Source: Enchytraeus crypticus (Eukaryota > Annelida > Clitellata > Enchytraeida > Enchytraeidae). Taken from it: a stretch of DNA of 64,000 nucleotides. Shown one piece after another: positions 33,064 to 44,815 of the stretch. Every line of letters starts with the position of its first letter. Position 1 is the first letter of the stretch. Made by a program: the position numbers and the translations under genes. The stretch lies in assembly GCA_905160935.1 (NCBI GenBank), contig CAJHZI010000230.1, positions 124,001 to 188,000 of the forward strand. The letters run 5' to 3'. The notes under the pieces were generated by a model. The model was given only the letters and a program-made list of their open reading frames with translations, was not told the origin of the DNA and ran no database searches.

Positions 33064-35400
33064 CGAGCGAAATGTTATTTCATTTTGTAACCTTGATCTG
33101 ATATGATTTGCACCAACTCTAAGAATACTTTGAACAGCCCTCGACTGTGGCTCAAGAACAGAAAGAGCGCTTCTGAGACTCAATATGAGTTAAGACTTCT
33201 TAATGCTCTTTCTTACATATCTATTGTATTACATTAATTTAATGAAGCGTTCGAAATTAGATTTAGAAACAAGGAGTTAAATTATTAAACATTAAACAGA
33301 ATCATTATCAAAATAGCCTTACATACAAAAATAGTGATTAAGGAACCAATAAAAATAAATGTCATTCGGAACTGATAATTATAGCTTAAGCAAACAATTC
33401 AAACGTTTATAATGAACAAATTCGTAGCTATATTGTACGATTCAAACGCAGCCCATGAAACCGTAGATGATCTCTAGAGATAAATTTTTAACGAGAGTAT
33501 TGAGAAAGTATCGATGCAAAAATCTATTGTTAGAATCGTCAGAAAACGCGTGAGAACATGGGTGCCATTCTCTTAAACGTTCTGAACTTTTCATGCGATC
33601 GATTGAGATTTGAAGATTAGTTTAGAAATACTCCAGCCGACCCTTTCTAGATTCGTGATTTTCTTCAAAGTTTATTTATATGACAAGGCTTAGCCACCGT
33701 GCTCATGACTTCTTCTTTATGCGTTCAAACAATTAGGCCTACTATTAATTAATTGCATATAATTACTTACAATACATGTACAGAGTAATACAATATACGT
33801 ATAAATAGAGCTACACGAAGTAATCAACAGTTTGCATAGCTTTTGTATACTTTTCCGCAAATTCTAGGCTATGAGTTTCACAATACTATTATAATTGCAT
33901 TTATGGAAAATTGCCAAGAGAAAAATTTGACACAAAATCAATACTTTCGCTTTACTGCACTGCTCTTACACATTGGCATATATTGTTATCTACTTCTAGT
34001 GTGGTTGATTAGCAGCATACCAGCCTTTATCTCTCAAAGGTTCCTATGTCATCCTTCAATAGACATTATGGAGTGTAACACTTTGATGAATCCTTGCAAT
34101 AGGGACCCTATCATACTCTAATAGAGACCTCATTATATAAGTAGGCCTACAGGTAGATATTCTTAATGCCTGAATGGTAACTTTTTCCATTGAATTACAG
34201 ATTAATATTGAAAATTATAATGTTTATCACACACCAATATATTTTTAAGGCTAGCTACAATATTCTTTAAAAAAAAAAAATGCTATAATTAAAAGTTGAA
34301 ATAGTTAATTTTGAATGAGCCTTCATGATATAATATATGACTGAATCCATTTTAAATATTTTACATGTTAAACTTGTATGTTAGCTTCAGCTTGACAAGT
34401 TTCAGCTCGAATAAACATTTTAATAATCATTTAGCTTTCCCACAAGTTCCAAGAGAAATATTGGGAACGCCACCCAACATTTTTTATGTCATATGCGTTC
34501 CCACACCATTCATTTTACAATTCCGCCACTGGTTCTCGCAATAATACTATTAAACTCGACTACAACTGATCTCAATTGTGAAGCATACAAAGATTCTCTA
34601 AATATTACAAATCAGCAACTGTCTCAACTGAGAATAGAATTCGCAAACTCTTGTTCGACAATCAGTATCTCTTGTTTGAAAACCGCAATATCGTTTTTAA
34701 AAACACAACATTTTTCTTTTTAACCACAATCTCTTGTTGGAAAACCACACCACTCCCCTTGAATCACAGAATCATAAGTGCCCTCATACGCTGAATATCC
34801 TATTTGGGGATCACGACCTTATAATGAAGTCACAAAGATAATTTATTAATTACAAGCCCAGTCTCAAAATTATGAAATACGAACAAAGATTTGCGCAATT
34901 TCGTGGTGACAGCGCATATGCAATTATTTTGAAATAAAACTGACATTTAGCTCGACATCCAGACTCAATCGATGGCAAAACTAATTTATCATGCTGGAGA
35001 CTTTAAGATAAATTCTCGTTTCTCGTAGTCTCTAGCGCAGTTAAGCATCGAACCTGTGCTAGAGTCAATCTGCTATGAAGCCACGTGCGGAGTGACTGTA
35101 AAACCTCTGATTGATTGATTAGCAATTGATTGAAAACCTTCAATAAACGCTAGGATATGATGACTAGGAGGGAACGATTATTTCGCTTGTAGGCAGCTGA
35201 AACTTATGCCTATAAGCCTAATGTTGTAATATATATAATAATTATAATGTAAATATATATAGCAATAAATGGTTAAACATGATTGTTTTCTCGGGGAATG
35301 ACTCCCCTGCCCAGTAAATGTTAGTAGCAGCTTAGGAAGACACAGGGGGCCCACCTCGTCATAAGCAGAATCCCTCAAGTATAATGGTATATCAAAAGGA
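31640..35400. other. Gene-free intergenic DNA with GA-rich tracts
   Basis: GA-rich microsatellites fill 32857-33066. The ORFs at 32845-33183 (minus), 33843-34121 and 34493-34723 show no domain or supporting splice site. A faint 5S-like stretch (CTAGCGCAGTTAAGCATCG) occurs at ~35032 but is too weak to call. Confidence 0.5.
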
Positions 35401-35404
35401 ATGT

Positions 35405-35520
35405 ATAGATGATTTAAAGATCCACTCGTCTACTGACGTGAAGAGGAAAATGGAAGATGGAGAATAGTAGAGGCGTTATATACCATGGACCTGCCAGTAT
35501 GCAGTGCACTAAGAGAAATA
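35405..35520 (+). mobile_element. LINE 3'-end copy, family C
   Basis: GATGATTTAAAGATCCACTC, GTGAAGAGGAAAATGGAAGA, GGACCTGCCAGTATGCAGTG. Truncated at the 5' end. Confidence 0.75.
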
Positions 35521-35527
35521 TATAGCA

Positions 35528-35650
35528 ATAGCTAAGTTTAACGTCAGTTTCCTGCTCGATAACATGTTAGCGACGGGGAGAGCTCTGGATTTGAACTCTA
35601 CACCAACTAATCTGCTGTCGAACAATAGCCAACAAGCCACCGGCTCAGTC
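35528..35650 (-). mobile_element. tRNA-derived SINE, diverged
   Basis: Reverse complement keeps a B-box-like GAGTTCAAATCC and GAAACTGACGTTAAAC. It abuts the LINE fragment. Confidence 0.65.
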
Positions 35651-35794
35651 AGTAGTATATACTTTAATAATAATGATAGTAGCAATACTTTAATGATAAT
35701 TTAGTACACTCACTAAATAATCTAAATTTCGTACTAATGTAGTAATAATTATAATTTCTTAGCACGTAAACATTTATTAGAAATACAACAATTT

Positions 35795-35796
35795 TC

Positions 35797-35844
<48 letters not shown>

Positions 35845-35873
35845 ATACATGTATATATATATACATTATATAT

Positions 35874-35913
<40 letters not shown>

Positions 35914-35988
35914 TATATATATATATATATACATGTATATATATATATACATTATATATATACATGTATATATATACATTATATATAT

Positions 35989-36057
<69 letters not shown>
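35795..36057. repeat. (AT)n microsatellite with ACATGT interruptions
   Basis: TA runs punctuated by TACATGTATA at intervals. The ORFs in both phases are repeat artefacts. Confidence 0.97.
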
Positions 36058-36059
<2 letters not shown>

Positions 36060-36630
36060 CATTAACACGCTGAGAAATTTATTACCAATAAATTTAACAC
36101 AACTCATTCAGAACCATTGCAACAGGTTTAGGCTATCTTTAAATCAAAGCTATAGCCTAGGATAATTAATTATAATTATAATATACATGTTTATGTATAG
36201 GCCTACTGATAAACCGTCAAGCTGTATAGTATGATTTTGTGAAACAAGTAACTGTCTGTGTAGAACTAACAAGAACTATTGCATTTCTAAATGTTAAAAA
36301 TTTCGTTGTTTTGTTAGAAATTGTGAAACAATGGCTTTTTATTTTTTATGCAGATTTCTGTCTAGCATGCGAATATTAGGAACTAATTTCAGCACGTTTA
36401 AATAGTTATCTACTGTAAGAGCAGTACGATTAGATTTAAATATATTAGTAGTAAGTAATGTTTTAAAATACTTAACACAAATTTAAATTAAATTAATTTT
36501 AATTTAAAAATTGCATTTAAAATTATTGCAAAATATTTCAAATATCTTTCCGTTCATAACAATTGGCTTAAACCTTTTCCATCTCTCTTTTCCATCCAGT
36601 GTCCATGAGTTTCGACCAACTCGTAAACCT
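36058..36630. other. Gene-free AT-rich DNA
   Basis: Nothing beyond AT-rich sequence and short palindromes such as TAATTATAATTATA. Confidence 0.4.
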
Positions 36631-36631
36631 C

Positions 36632-36755
36632 CTCTGACTGATTTTTGGATTTTGGAATTTGCACCATTTTGGATCTTCGTTTTGCTCGCCGGCTTAATTT
36701 TATCTCAGTAGTGCTCGATGTTGTCATTTATATAGCACTCGAATTGTTGTTATGT
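36632..36755 (+). mobile_element. Dispersed SINE-like repeat, family E
   Basis: GATTTTTGGATTTTGGAATT, TGCACCATTTTGGATC, GCTCGCCGGCTTAATTTTAT, then AGTGCTCGATGTTGTCATTT. Matches copies at 21.6, 52.8 and 54.7 kb. Confidence 0.75.
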
Positions 36756-37103
36756 TATGTTAAAATAGACGAGTAGAACCAGCCCATATCTACTTTGAGA
36801 CCCGGTAGAAAGGGCTTCATTGCTCAGTACAGACTTTTAGCAATCATACGCAGACAGCAATAAAGCTTTTCACATCGCGATGCCAATGCGTCGAAGTGTC
36901 AAGGAATTTCTCAGATCACTGCAACAATATTCTTGTTCTAATCTTCATGGGCTGCACTGATTTAGTGTTAAATAAATATTTATGTGCTATTCCTACTAAG
37001 TTTAGCTGTTTATAGTTTTCTATAATTCTTTAATTTCACTGTAGTCTGCGAGTCCATTGATGTGTTTATTATAGTATTATATATATACATTTTTATATAC
37101 ACA

Positions 37104-37817
37104 CAGGGGCGGATCCAGGAATTTTTCCAGGAATTTTTTAAGTGTGGGCCCGAAAAAAATTTTTGGAAAGTGTACACATTTTTGCTTACGCCACGCCTTC
37201 TTCTGGACGAGACGCAACCAGAAACAATACCGTGTGGGGCGGGCTCAAAATTTTTCAGCATACTCCTCTCTACTCAGAGTGAGTATATCCTCGTACCCCC
37301 TCATACCCGTACTAAAGTGAGGGGACAACCTAAAATGCCTAAAATCCTACATTTGTTTAGGAAAAAAGTAGGTTAATTTTTTTCACCTCCGAGGCTCTGG
37401 TGAAACTCAGCGGATCTGGACCAATTGCAAAAGTGACCTAATTTTGGCGGAAGATGGGGGGCGCTTAAGCCCCTTGATCCCAGCCAAGGCGGTTTGCACC
37501 ACTGTTCCGGGAGAGAGTTCACATTTTTTATTTACATCCTTTATTCTCTTATACAGTGGCTAAAGTGAAAATTGAGAGCTAGTGAAATGGTCAACATTTT
37601 GCGGTTCCCTTTTCCGTTATATGGGCCCCTAGTGGGGCCCATATTTGAAAAAATTCTAGGTAGTCGGACTGTTCTAGTTCCCTCTTGTACCCCCCTCCCC
37701 TAACGCCCTTGAAACATATTTACACCTAGAAATTGCATAGAAACATTGAAAATATAGTTTTACATTTTTATCGTCGGGCCTGGCCTAAGGGCGGGGGCCC
37801 CCCTGGATCCGCCACTG
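37104..37817. mobile_element. Non-autonomous hAT-type DNA transposon (MITE-like), 714 bp
   Basis: Terminal inverted repeats CAGGGGCGGATCCAGG and its near-complement CCTGGATCCGCCACTG (15 of 16 positions) delimit the element. A perfect 8-bp target duplication, TATACACA, flanks it at 37096-37103 and 37818-37825. An 8-bp duplication with CAGNGGCGGATCCAGG ends is characteristic of hAT elements. No transposase is encoded; the ORFs inside (37062-37376 plus, 37010-37261 minus) extend past the boundary or lack domains. Both ends and the duplication are intact, so it inserted fairly recently. Confidence 0.92.
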
Positions 37818-37825
37818 TATACACA

Positions 37826-37880
37826 TATATATACATGTATATATATATATATATATACATGTATATATATATATATATAT

Positions 37881-37914
<34 letters not shown>

Positions 37915-37918
37915 ACAT
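37826..37918. repeat. (AT)n microsatellite
   Basis: TA runs with TACATGTATA interruptions next to the hAT element. Confidence 0.95.
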
Positions 37919-38041
37919 AGGCCTACAGAGACAAAATAGACATTGATGTTATTGTTGCACTCGACTGACCCCGGGTGGAAATGTTAGTTTGGTGCTTGGT
38001 GAAAAAGCATGAAGACCGGGTTAGTGTCTTCAGACAGTGGT

Positions 38042-38180
38042 TGAGCTAGTAAAGCTAATGTTAACGTCAGTTTCCCAACTTGAAAGCGATGTAAGTGACG
38101 AGCGAGCCCAGGATCTGAACCCCGTACATACTGATCCGCGATCGAATAACTGACCGACATCGCCATTGGCTGCAGCCAGT
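38042..38180 (-). mobile_element. tRNA-derived SINE
   Basis: Reverse complement: GGCGATGTCGGTCAGTTATT, CGATCGCGGATCAGTATGTA, GGGTTCAGATCCTGGGCTCG, then CTTACATCGCTTTCAAGTTG and AAACTGACGTTAACATTAGC. Near-complete. Confidence 0.8.
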
Positions 38181-38339
38181 GGCAATGTGGCAGTGTCCTC
38201 TGCCTATTGGTCTTGAACAGGTATTTCTAGTAGTTTTCTGCTGAATGAACGGAAATAAAACTAAGTATCATATGTATTGATTAACGGAATTTCCAATCGA
38301 ATACTAGTCTAACCTGCCAATAGTTGCATAGGTTACAAT

Positions 38340-38830
38340 TTCTTCTAACCCATTTCACCATCGTTCAACCCAAGCGGAAATATCGCTCTATCCGGACCCT
38401 TGTAAACTCCCGTGTTTCCACCACGAAAACCAGCGATTCTAAATTACACGGGGACGCCCAATCCAGTCGCCTTCCTAACATCGATAACGGAGAGCTTTGT
38501 ATCCCTGACGGGGTTTAGGCCCGGCCATTCATTCGGGCGCCTTTGTGCCGGTCGATGAGGTTTCCGCGGCAGGTGAAAGGAACAATGGAATCGCTAATTC
38601 GTCGGCCAGCAATCAAACCTTCACAAAGCTCCCTGCAAGAATCTTACCGATTGATAATGCACCGCGGAACAGGCACGAAACGAAATCGACATTTACAGCA
38701 AATTAGAGTAACTTAAGCCACATTGTGTCGACGCATTGAGAATGAATGGAGAAAATGAACCGCAGTGGAAACTTGCAATTCAATTCAGTCCATAAATGCA
38801 CCGCGAGCCGTCGATAATGCATACAAATTA
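38340..38830. promoter_or_regulatory. Candidate conserved non-coding (enhancer-like) element
   Basis: A patch of higher GC and high complexity within AT-rich desert. It lies ~12.5 kb downstream of SoxB, with no convincing reading frame. It contains SOX-type words (GGAACAATGG at ~38578, CCTTTGTG at ~38541, CATTGTG at ~38721) and a repeated GATAATGCACCGCG/AATGCACCGCG/CGATAATGCAT module at ~38655, ~38797 and ~38812. This texture is typical of deeply conserved developmental enhancers, but conservation cannot be tested here. Confidence 0.35.
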
Positions 38831-39235
38831 CAAAATTACAATTTGAGAATTATCCTTAGACGGATAATGTCGACATTTTCATTGTTCGCATAGCACATTT
38901 CGCGTTTTTGAAACAAGCAGGGCCTATCGTTATTGATACTGGTAGCCTTGAAATTACCAATAGATTATAATTAAAGATTGACGTCTGGCTAATAAATTTT
39001 AAATAGTTATAACGGTTTATCATAAACGGTTTAAAAAACAAATCCAAAGAAAACCGTCTAGAATTTAGGAGGACAGTATATCAATGGCGGAGACGATTCT
39101 AATCCGGTGTGATTGCTGCATATAGCTGATAAATCAATCGGTAATCTGAAGGCTAGGTCGCCAGCGCTACTCTGCACTAGATAAATGTATCCAATCAGAG
39201 TATTTGATCTATAGTAAAGCGGGTATATTGGTCTA

Positions 39236-39300
39236 CATTAAAGAGGGCACATTAAAGAGGGCACATTAAAGAGGGCACATTAAAGAGGGCACATTAAATA
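39236..39300. repeat. 15-bp tandem repeat (CATTAAAGAGGGCA)
   Basis: Five consecutive near-identical copies. Confidence 0.92.
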
Positions 39301-41012
39301 ATTATAAATACATCACAGTTGTCACAGAGGAACCGATGGCAATCGATAGGAATATATACTGAAGGCAATTCCTGCCGAATGATAGATATCAAAAATTATC
39401 TATCAATTCGCTAGTATCTACAAGTTTGTAACTTGCTAATTCACCGAGACAATCACTATGCATACAAATACTGAACAAACCCGGTAGAGTTATCTCTCAG
39501 AATACTCGTTATAAATCTATATTTAAATGACATTTAATCAGCTTACTAAAATTACCAAAATTGAAGCGTTTAGGTTAAGTGTGATATTTTTTTAATTTCT
39601 GAAACTGCTGCAGTTTATTCGAGCTCAATTTTAATAGAGTTTAATGCAGTTTAATCGAGTACTCGTACGATGTCGCCACTATTAAAATCAACGTCTAAAA
39701 TCTACAATTGAAGTCTCGTTGCAGTGAACTGATTTTCTTGCACTTTTTTACTCCGAGGATCATACTTAAGAATCAGGGCCGAACTTCAAACACAGCGTGT
39801 TTGAAACCTCTAACGTTCATTGCAGAGGTCAACCGAGACGTTTGTTATACTCGTACCCGACTGTGATACGCAGCCGATATTCCCAAGCTGAACTGAAGGC
39901 AAAAATAAATGCTTTGCCTCTTAAAAGCTGCATTTACAGCGAAACTCGAGTGATTCGAGACTCCAGTAGTTAGTCTTAGAGACTAAATCTGCCCAAAACT
40001 ATTGCAAGTTACCTATTATCAGCTTTCAGTGTGAAGAGCGGAAAAATTCGCATAGCCTAGTGCAGGCCTACTGTTATATCTCACAACTAATTATCATTTC
40101 ATATATCATAGAACAAACAAGTGTGAATAGATTCAATCAGATGCCTCTATAGATACCGATGGACTGTTTCGCTCGTTACCGATTGACTGTTTCGCTCGTT
40201 TGTAATAATCATCGAGTCTTTAAGGAAGCAATTATAGTTAACTCGTTAATTCTGATATAAATCAAAGACTTTAGCCACAAAATCATCAAAACAACTCGAA
40301 TGTTCCTCATGCTAATATTTGTACACTATTTCAGCTTATACCTGCAAATGCTCTGCATAAACCAATCCTTCGATCTCATAAACTCAGACGAGAAATTTTA
40401 AGGAAAATTTAAACAGAGTGGTACAGAGAGAAGTATTAATAATATCTGCATGTCATATCAGTGTTTATATTAAGCAAACAGGACTGCAGTAAAAGCTAAA
40501 GAATTAACTAATATTCTAAATTCTATTTCCATTTGATCAAATCAGTGATTTTCATGCTGTGAACCCTAGTAATCTAGTCAGGAGTCTGATTTACAATTCA
40601 ACGGCTCAATGTTAAAAATCATGAACTCAAGGCCTCTGTGAACGTTTATAATATCATGACAACATTACGGTATTTGAAACAACGATCACGTAGTTTCAAC
40701 TTTTTGTCTACGTATCATAATCCAAAGAATCTTATTAATCGATAAATTACTACAGTTCTTAACTGACTGAGAAGAAATTCTCTAAATGAAGAAATAAAGA
40801 CAGAGTACACAACACAAGTATAACATAGCAATGAGCACAACCAAATCATCCGAATGTATCTCGGTATCCGTTTAACAGTACATTTTACGAGAAACAATGC
40901 ACGTAAATACAAGATACGCACAGAAATACACGAAGAGAAAACTTTCTGAATGACTAAGCAACACTTTACATTGAACTTCTGCACACGAACATGTCAGACG
41001 CTTTACTCTCAA
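39301..41012. other. Intergenic DNA and SPCS2 downstream region
   Basis: No further exon is evident. The ORF at 40715-40984 (minus) lies just downstream of the SPCS2 stop codon and has no domain. A 27-bp direct duplication (GATTGACTGTTTCGCTCGTT type) occurs at ~40158-40200. Confidence 0.4.
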
Positions 41013-41765
41013 CTACTTGACTTTCTTTTCACTCAGCAGACTGTCGTGTAGCTTAGTGAAGTCAGCTTGGAATCTGTCGCGACACAGATATCCATTCACA
41101 TCAAAGTAATTAGCGACAGACTTAGCGAACGTTGCTTCTCTGGTCCCAGACTGATCAGAGCAAGTCATCAAAAGCTCGTATATGTCGTCATATCTGAAAA
41201 CAGTCAACATTTAAGAAATTAGCTTTACCGTGGACTATGAAAAGATTGCAGCAACAAGAACACTAGAACAACTTAACACTAGAACAACTTTTATGCATGC
41301 TACTTTAAGGCACTTTCTGCTAATCAGTAAAATACAGCTAAACCCATATCTTCATAACTCCACAAAATATCTGTTTCTCTTTGAAGCACTTTGAATCCTA
41401 ATAGAAAATAAAATTGGACGCGACATGACAGAATTAGAATCTTGAGCGAAAATTATATTTGCAAAAAATTGCCAAAAAGAGCTATATAACCATAGATAGG
41501 AAATTATTGCAGCGAGCAAGTAGGAGACAAGAGAGAGAGAGAGTGATGGAGGATTAAGAAACAGAGACACAAAGACAGGCAGATAAACACTGCGGCTGAG
41601 AGAGAAACAGATAAGCAAGAGAGAGAGAGAGAGAAGATAGAACAAGCTAGAAAGACAAAGTTAGAAAGTCAAAGAAAAGAGAGACAGAGATAGGCAAGTG
41701 AGATAGTGAAAGAGAGAGAGAGAGAGCGAGAGAGAGGCAGGCAAGAGAGAGAGAGATAAGGGGAG

Positions 41766-41796
<31 letters not shown>

Positions 41797-44700
41797 GACG
41801 TGACAAAAGACAGACAGATAAACACTGCGGCTGAGAGAAACAAGAGATAAGCAAGAGAGAGAGAGACAGACAGACAAACAGATGCAGAAAGACAAATAGA
41901 TAGAGAGAGCAAGATAGAAAGGCAAAGGTAGAAAGTCGAAGAAAAGAGACAGATATGGGCAAGTGAGATAGTGAAAGAGAGAGAGAGAGAGAGAGGCAAG
42001 AGAGAGAGAGATAAAGAGAGAGAGAAAGAGAGGGAAAGAATGAGAGAGAGAGAGAGAGAGAGAGAGGACCTCTTCAGCCGAGAAGAGAGGGTCCACGTGA
42101 CATCAGGGTCTAGACCAGTCGGGTCTTTCTGCAGAGCAACCATGTAGCAACCCTTCTCCTTGTACGTAGCATACACCGTCAGCACTATCATCATCAAAAA
42201 GTACGTGCTGCCAGCGTGTTAAGAAAAAATAGAGAAATTAAATGTGCACAACTGTTATGCAAGCAGCTCTAGAATTCGGTCAATAGTTTTGTTTTATTTT
42301 TATTAGTTATTTTAGATTTATTACTTGTTTAAGAATTGCAACTATCAGATACAACTATCAATAGATATAGTTATCAATTACTGATACAAATATCAGTAGA
42401 TACAAGTATCAGTAGATACAAGTATCAGCAGATACAAGCAACGGTAGATACGAGCAACGGTAGATACAAGCAACGGTAGATACAAGTATCGGTAGATACA
42501 TACAAGTATCGGTAGATACATACAAATATCGGTACATACAAGTATCGGTACATACAAGTATCGGTAGATACAAGCAACGGTAGATACAAGCAACGGTAGA
42601 TACAAGTATCGGTAGATACATACAAGTATCGGTAGATACATACAAATATCGGTACATACAAGTATCGGTACATACAAGTATCGGTAGATACAAGCAACGG
42701 TAGATACAAGCAACGGTAGATACAAGTATCGGTAGATACATACAAGTATCGGTAGATACATACAAATATCGGTACATACAAGTATCGGTATATACAAGTA
42801 TCGGTAGATACAAGTATCGGTAGATACAAGAATCAGCAGATACAAGTATCAGCAGATACAAGTATCAGCAGATACAAGTATCAGTAGATACAAGTATCAG
42901 CAGATACAAGTATCAGTAGATACAAGTATCAGTAGATACAAACAATGGTAGATACAAGTATCAGTAGATACTAAGTATCAGTAGATACAAATATCAGCAG
43001 ATACAAGTATCAGCAGATACAAGCATCAGTAGATGTTTGTATCTACTCATTCACAGTAATAAAGATGGTTTCATAAGCTCTAAATAGTACAAGAGCCTCA
43101 GTAGATGTCTTCGTAAAGGATATGATAGGACGCAGATGATAAGAACATTGCGGGACTGAGGGAACGGGTGAAGATAGTCCCAGAGCAACGCAAACAACGC
43201 AAATCCTACAGCAACGGTGCAGACAACAAGCCTGCCATCCGTCAGCGAGTGAGACTCCACGTACTGAAATGTCTCCGTCATAACCTAAACACATCACAAA
43301 CAGTTACAGCAATAAGTTATAGCATAGTATTACTATATAATTACATAATATACATAAACATTACAGCTTAATAAAAGCCATTGTTAAAAAGAAAGAAATG
43401 CTTAAATATACACTTTAAAAATATTTTTATACATTTCTAAATTATCCTACTTCAAGCGGGTTATATGACGTAGTTTAATGGCAATTTATTCACAAAAAAG
43501 CATGTTAGTGATGGGAACCTGCGTCGGTCTACTAATTGGAAAACTTACCGATCAAGCTTCATCATCTTCCCTTAAATCCCAGTTTAACCATGGTCGGGAC
43601 AACTTATTTCATAAGGATATTTCATATGAGAGGTTACATTATTCAATGAAAGAAGGAAAAAAATTGTAAACATATGCCACATTCTTCCAAGAGAAGTATG
43701 ATTAGACAATCTCGACCCATTCAGAGCTATATTAATTAAATTAAATAATGACTGAAAACTGAGTTCAACGCTTCAATCTCTACATTGACAAAAAATCAAT
43801 TTACGCTTATTTTTAAATCTAACTGAAACATGCTTGACATTCCATATGCAATTTTAAAAATTTTCAATATACGTACGTTAGCAAGCATTTAATTAAATAA
43901 GGCAACATTTTTTAAAGTTTAAAAGAAGTTGCAAGTGAATATAAATGTACCCTGGTCTAACAACTTAATTCCATACTGCGACAATATTTAGAGAACTATC
44001 ACTGTACAAGCTTCACAACAGACCAAGGCTATTGGTATTTTCATATCAGGTTCTTGAAGCTGGGAAGGCAATATCAAATTCAACAATTGCATTACAAACT
44101 GGAAAACATTAGATTGGTATTGCCCATTCAAATTAACGGCTAGAAAGAAAAGAAAAGAATTAAATAACAACACTAACCAACTTAGACTCGTCATCTAAGG
44201 CATTCTTCAGAGCCGATCCATCCCATTTATCAACCTTAATAGGCTTCTCGTCAACCTAAATTAAATAACACCGATAAATTAAAATTTTTATTATCTCTGA
44301 CTCTTTATATATTGATTAATTTTCTCTACTAAAGATGAACTATAAGATGACTAAGATTTTTATGCCTACCACGATAAACACCACTGGCCTTATTCTGATA
44401 AAGAGCGACGAAGCTAACACATACGTTACGGAAATATCAAAAAATTTCTAAAGTTATATTACAGAAATATTTAACAGAATACACAGCCATGATACCAAAT
44501 TCATTACAATGTTCATTATAAGCTGCAATTAAATTACTTAACAATGATGCATAGAAAGTAAATTTTGTACAAAAATATGACGAAAATTGAAAAAGGTAAC
44601 CTGACGTGGCCTTAACCAAACTTAAACAGCTGTTCTAAAGACAAGCATAAATGCAACATTACTTAAAATCAATAGGCAACATCAATCAACATGAAATTTA

Positions 44701-44815
44701 GCGCTAAATGATTAACTATCTTCATGTTGCAACCATTTAAAAGAAGTTACGCAAAAAAAGATTTTTAAATAGATTTCGATCTTACTTTAGTTTGTTTATC
44801 CTTATTAGTCGCCAT
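41013..44815 (-). CDS. Signal peptidase complex subunit 2 (SPC25)
   Basis: SPCS2 is a non-catalytic ER membrane subunit of the signal peptidase complex that cleaves signal peptides from secretory proteins. Five exons join in frame to 194 residues, the normal length. Exon 1 is 44786-44815 ([10 protein letters not shown], in a good AAAATGG start context); exon 2 is 44178-44255 ([20 protein letters not shown]); exon 3 is 43124-43284 ([36 protein letters not shown]); exon 4 is 42070-42204 ([20 protein letters not shown]); exon 5 is 41013-41193 ([19 protein letters not shown], then [13 protein letters not shown] and stop). The [20 protein letters not shown] and KDPTG-DPD motifs match the family throughout. 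Two transmembrane segments are predicted, [16 protein letters not shown] and one that starts in exon 3 and is completed by [14 protein letters not shown]. Introns 1, 2 and 4 are GT-AG. The exon 3-4 junction only works as an AT-AC intron (separate entry). Confidence 0.95.
41520..42068. repeat. GA-rich simple repeat in the last SPCS2 intron
   Basis: AGAGAGAGAG runs with repeated CAGACAGATAAACACTGCGG and AAGCAAGAGAGAGAG segments in at least two copies. Long serine/leucine-rich minus-strand frames across it are repeat artefacts that run into exon 4. Confidence 0.9.
42205..43123 (-). other. Probable U12-type AT-AC intron of SPCS2
   Basis: No GT-AG pair joins exons 3 and 4 in frame. Ending exon 3 at 43124 and starting exon 4 at 42204 gives CVLSYFLMM, matching the conserved CVISYFVMM of animal SPCS2. 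The intron then begins ATATCCTTT, which matches the U12 5' splice site exactly. It ends ...GGCAGCAC after a branch-site-like TTTCTTAAC about 14 bases before the 3' end. All three signals are those of a minor-spliceosome AT-AC intron. Most of the intron is a minisatellite. Confidence 0.8.
42345..43035. repeat. 16-bp minisatellite with 120-bp higher-order units
   Basis: The basic unit is GATACAAGTATCGGTA and variants (TCAGCA, TCAGTA, CAACGG). Between ~42450 and ~42800 it is organised as three near-identical 120-bp higher-order repeats. Because 120 is divisible by three, all minus-strand frames stay open ([10 protein letters not shown]-type), which is artefactual. Confidence 0.95.
43558..43602 (-). 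mobile_element. SINE-like family B 3' tip
   Basis: Reverse-complement match of ~40 bp (CATCATCTTCCCTTAAATCC, CAGTTTAACCATGGTCGGGA) inside an SPCS2 intron. Confidence 0.6.

Noticed and set aside
35030-35105. Faint 5S-rRNA-like stretch
   Set aside because: Only a short block (CAGTTAAGCATCG) resembles 5S; the rest does not align, so no SINE or rRNA gene is called.
37010-37376. ORFs on both strands over the hAT element
   Set aside because: They cross the element's left boundary or lie in non-coding transposon sequence and show no transposase motif.
41647-42197. Long Ser/Leu-rich minus-strand ORFs next to SPCS2 exon 4
   Set aside because: They are exon 4 read through its donor into a GA-rich simple repeat.
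42393-42861. Three overlapping ~150-codon repeat proteins ([10 protein letters not shown])
   Set aside because: All frames of the same minisatellite stay open because its higher-order unit is a multiple of three, and it lies inside the SPCS2 intron.
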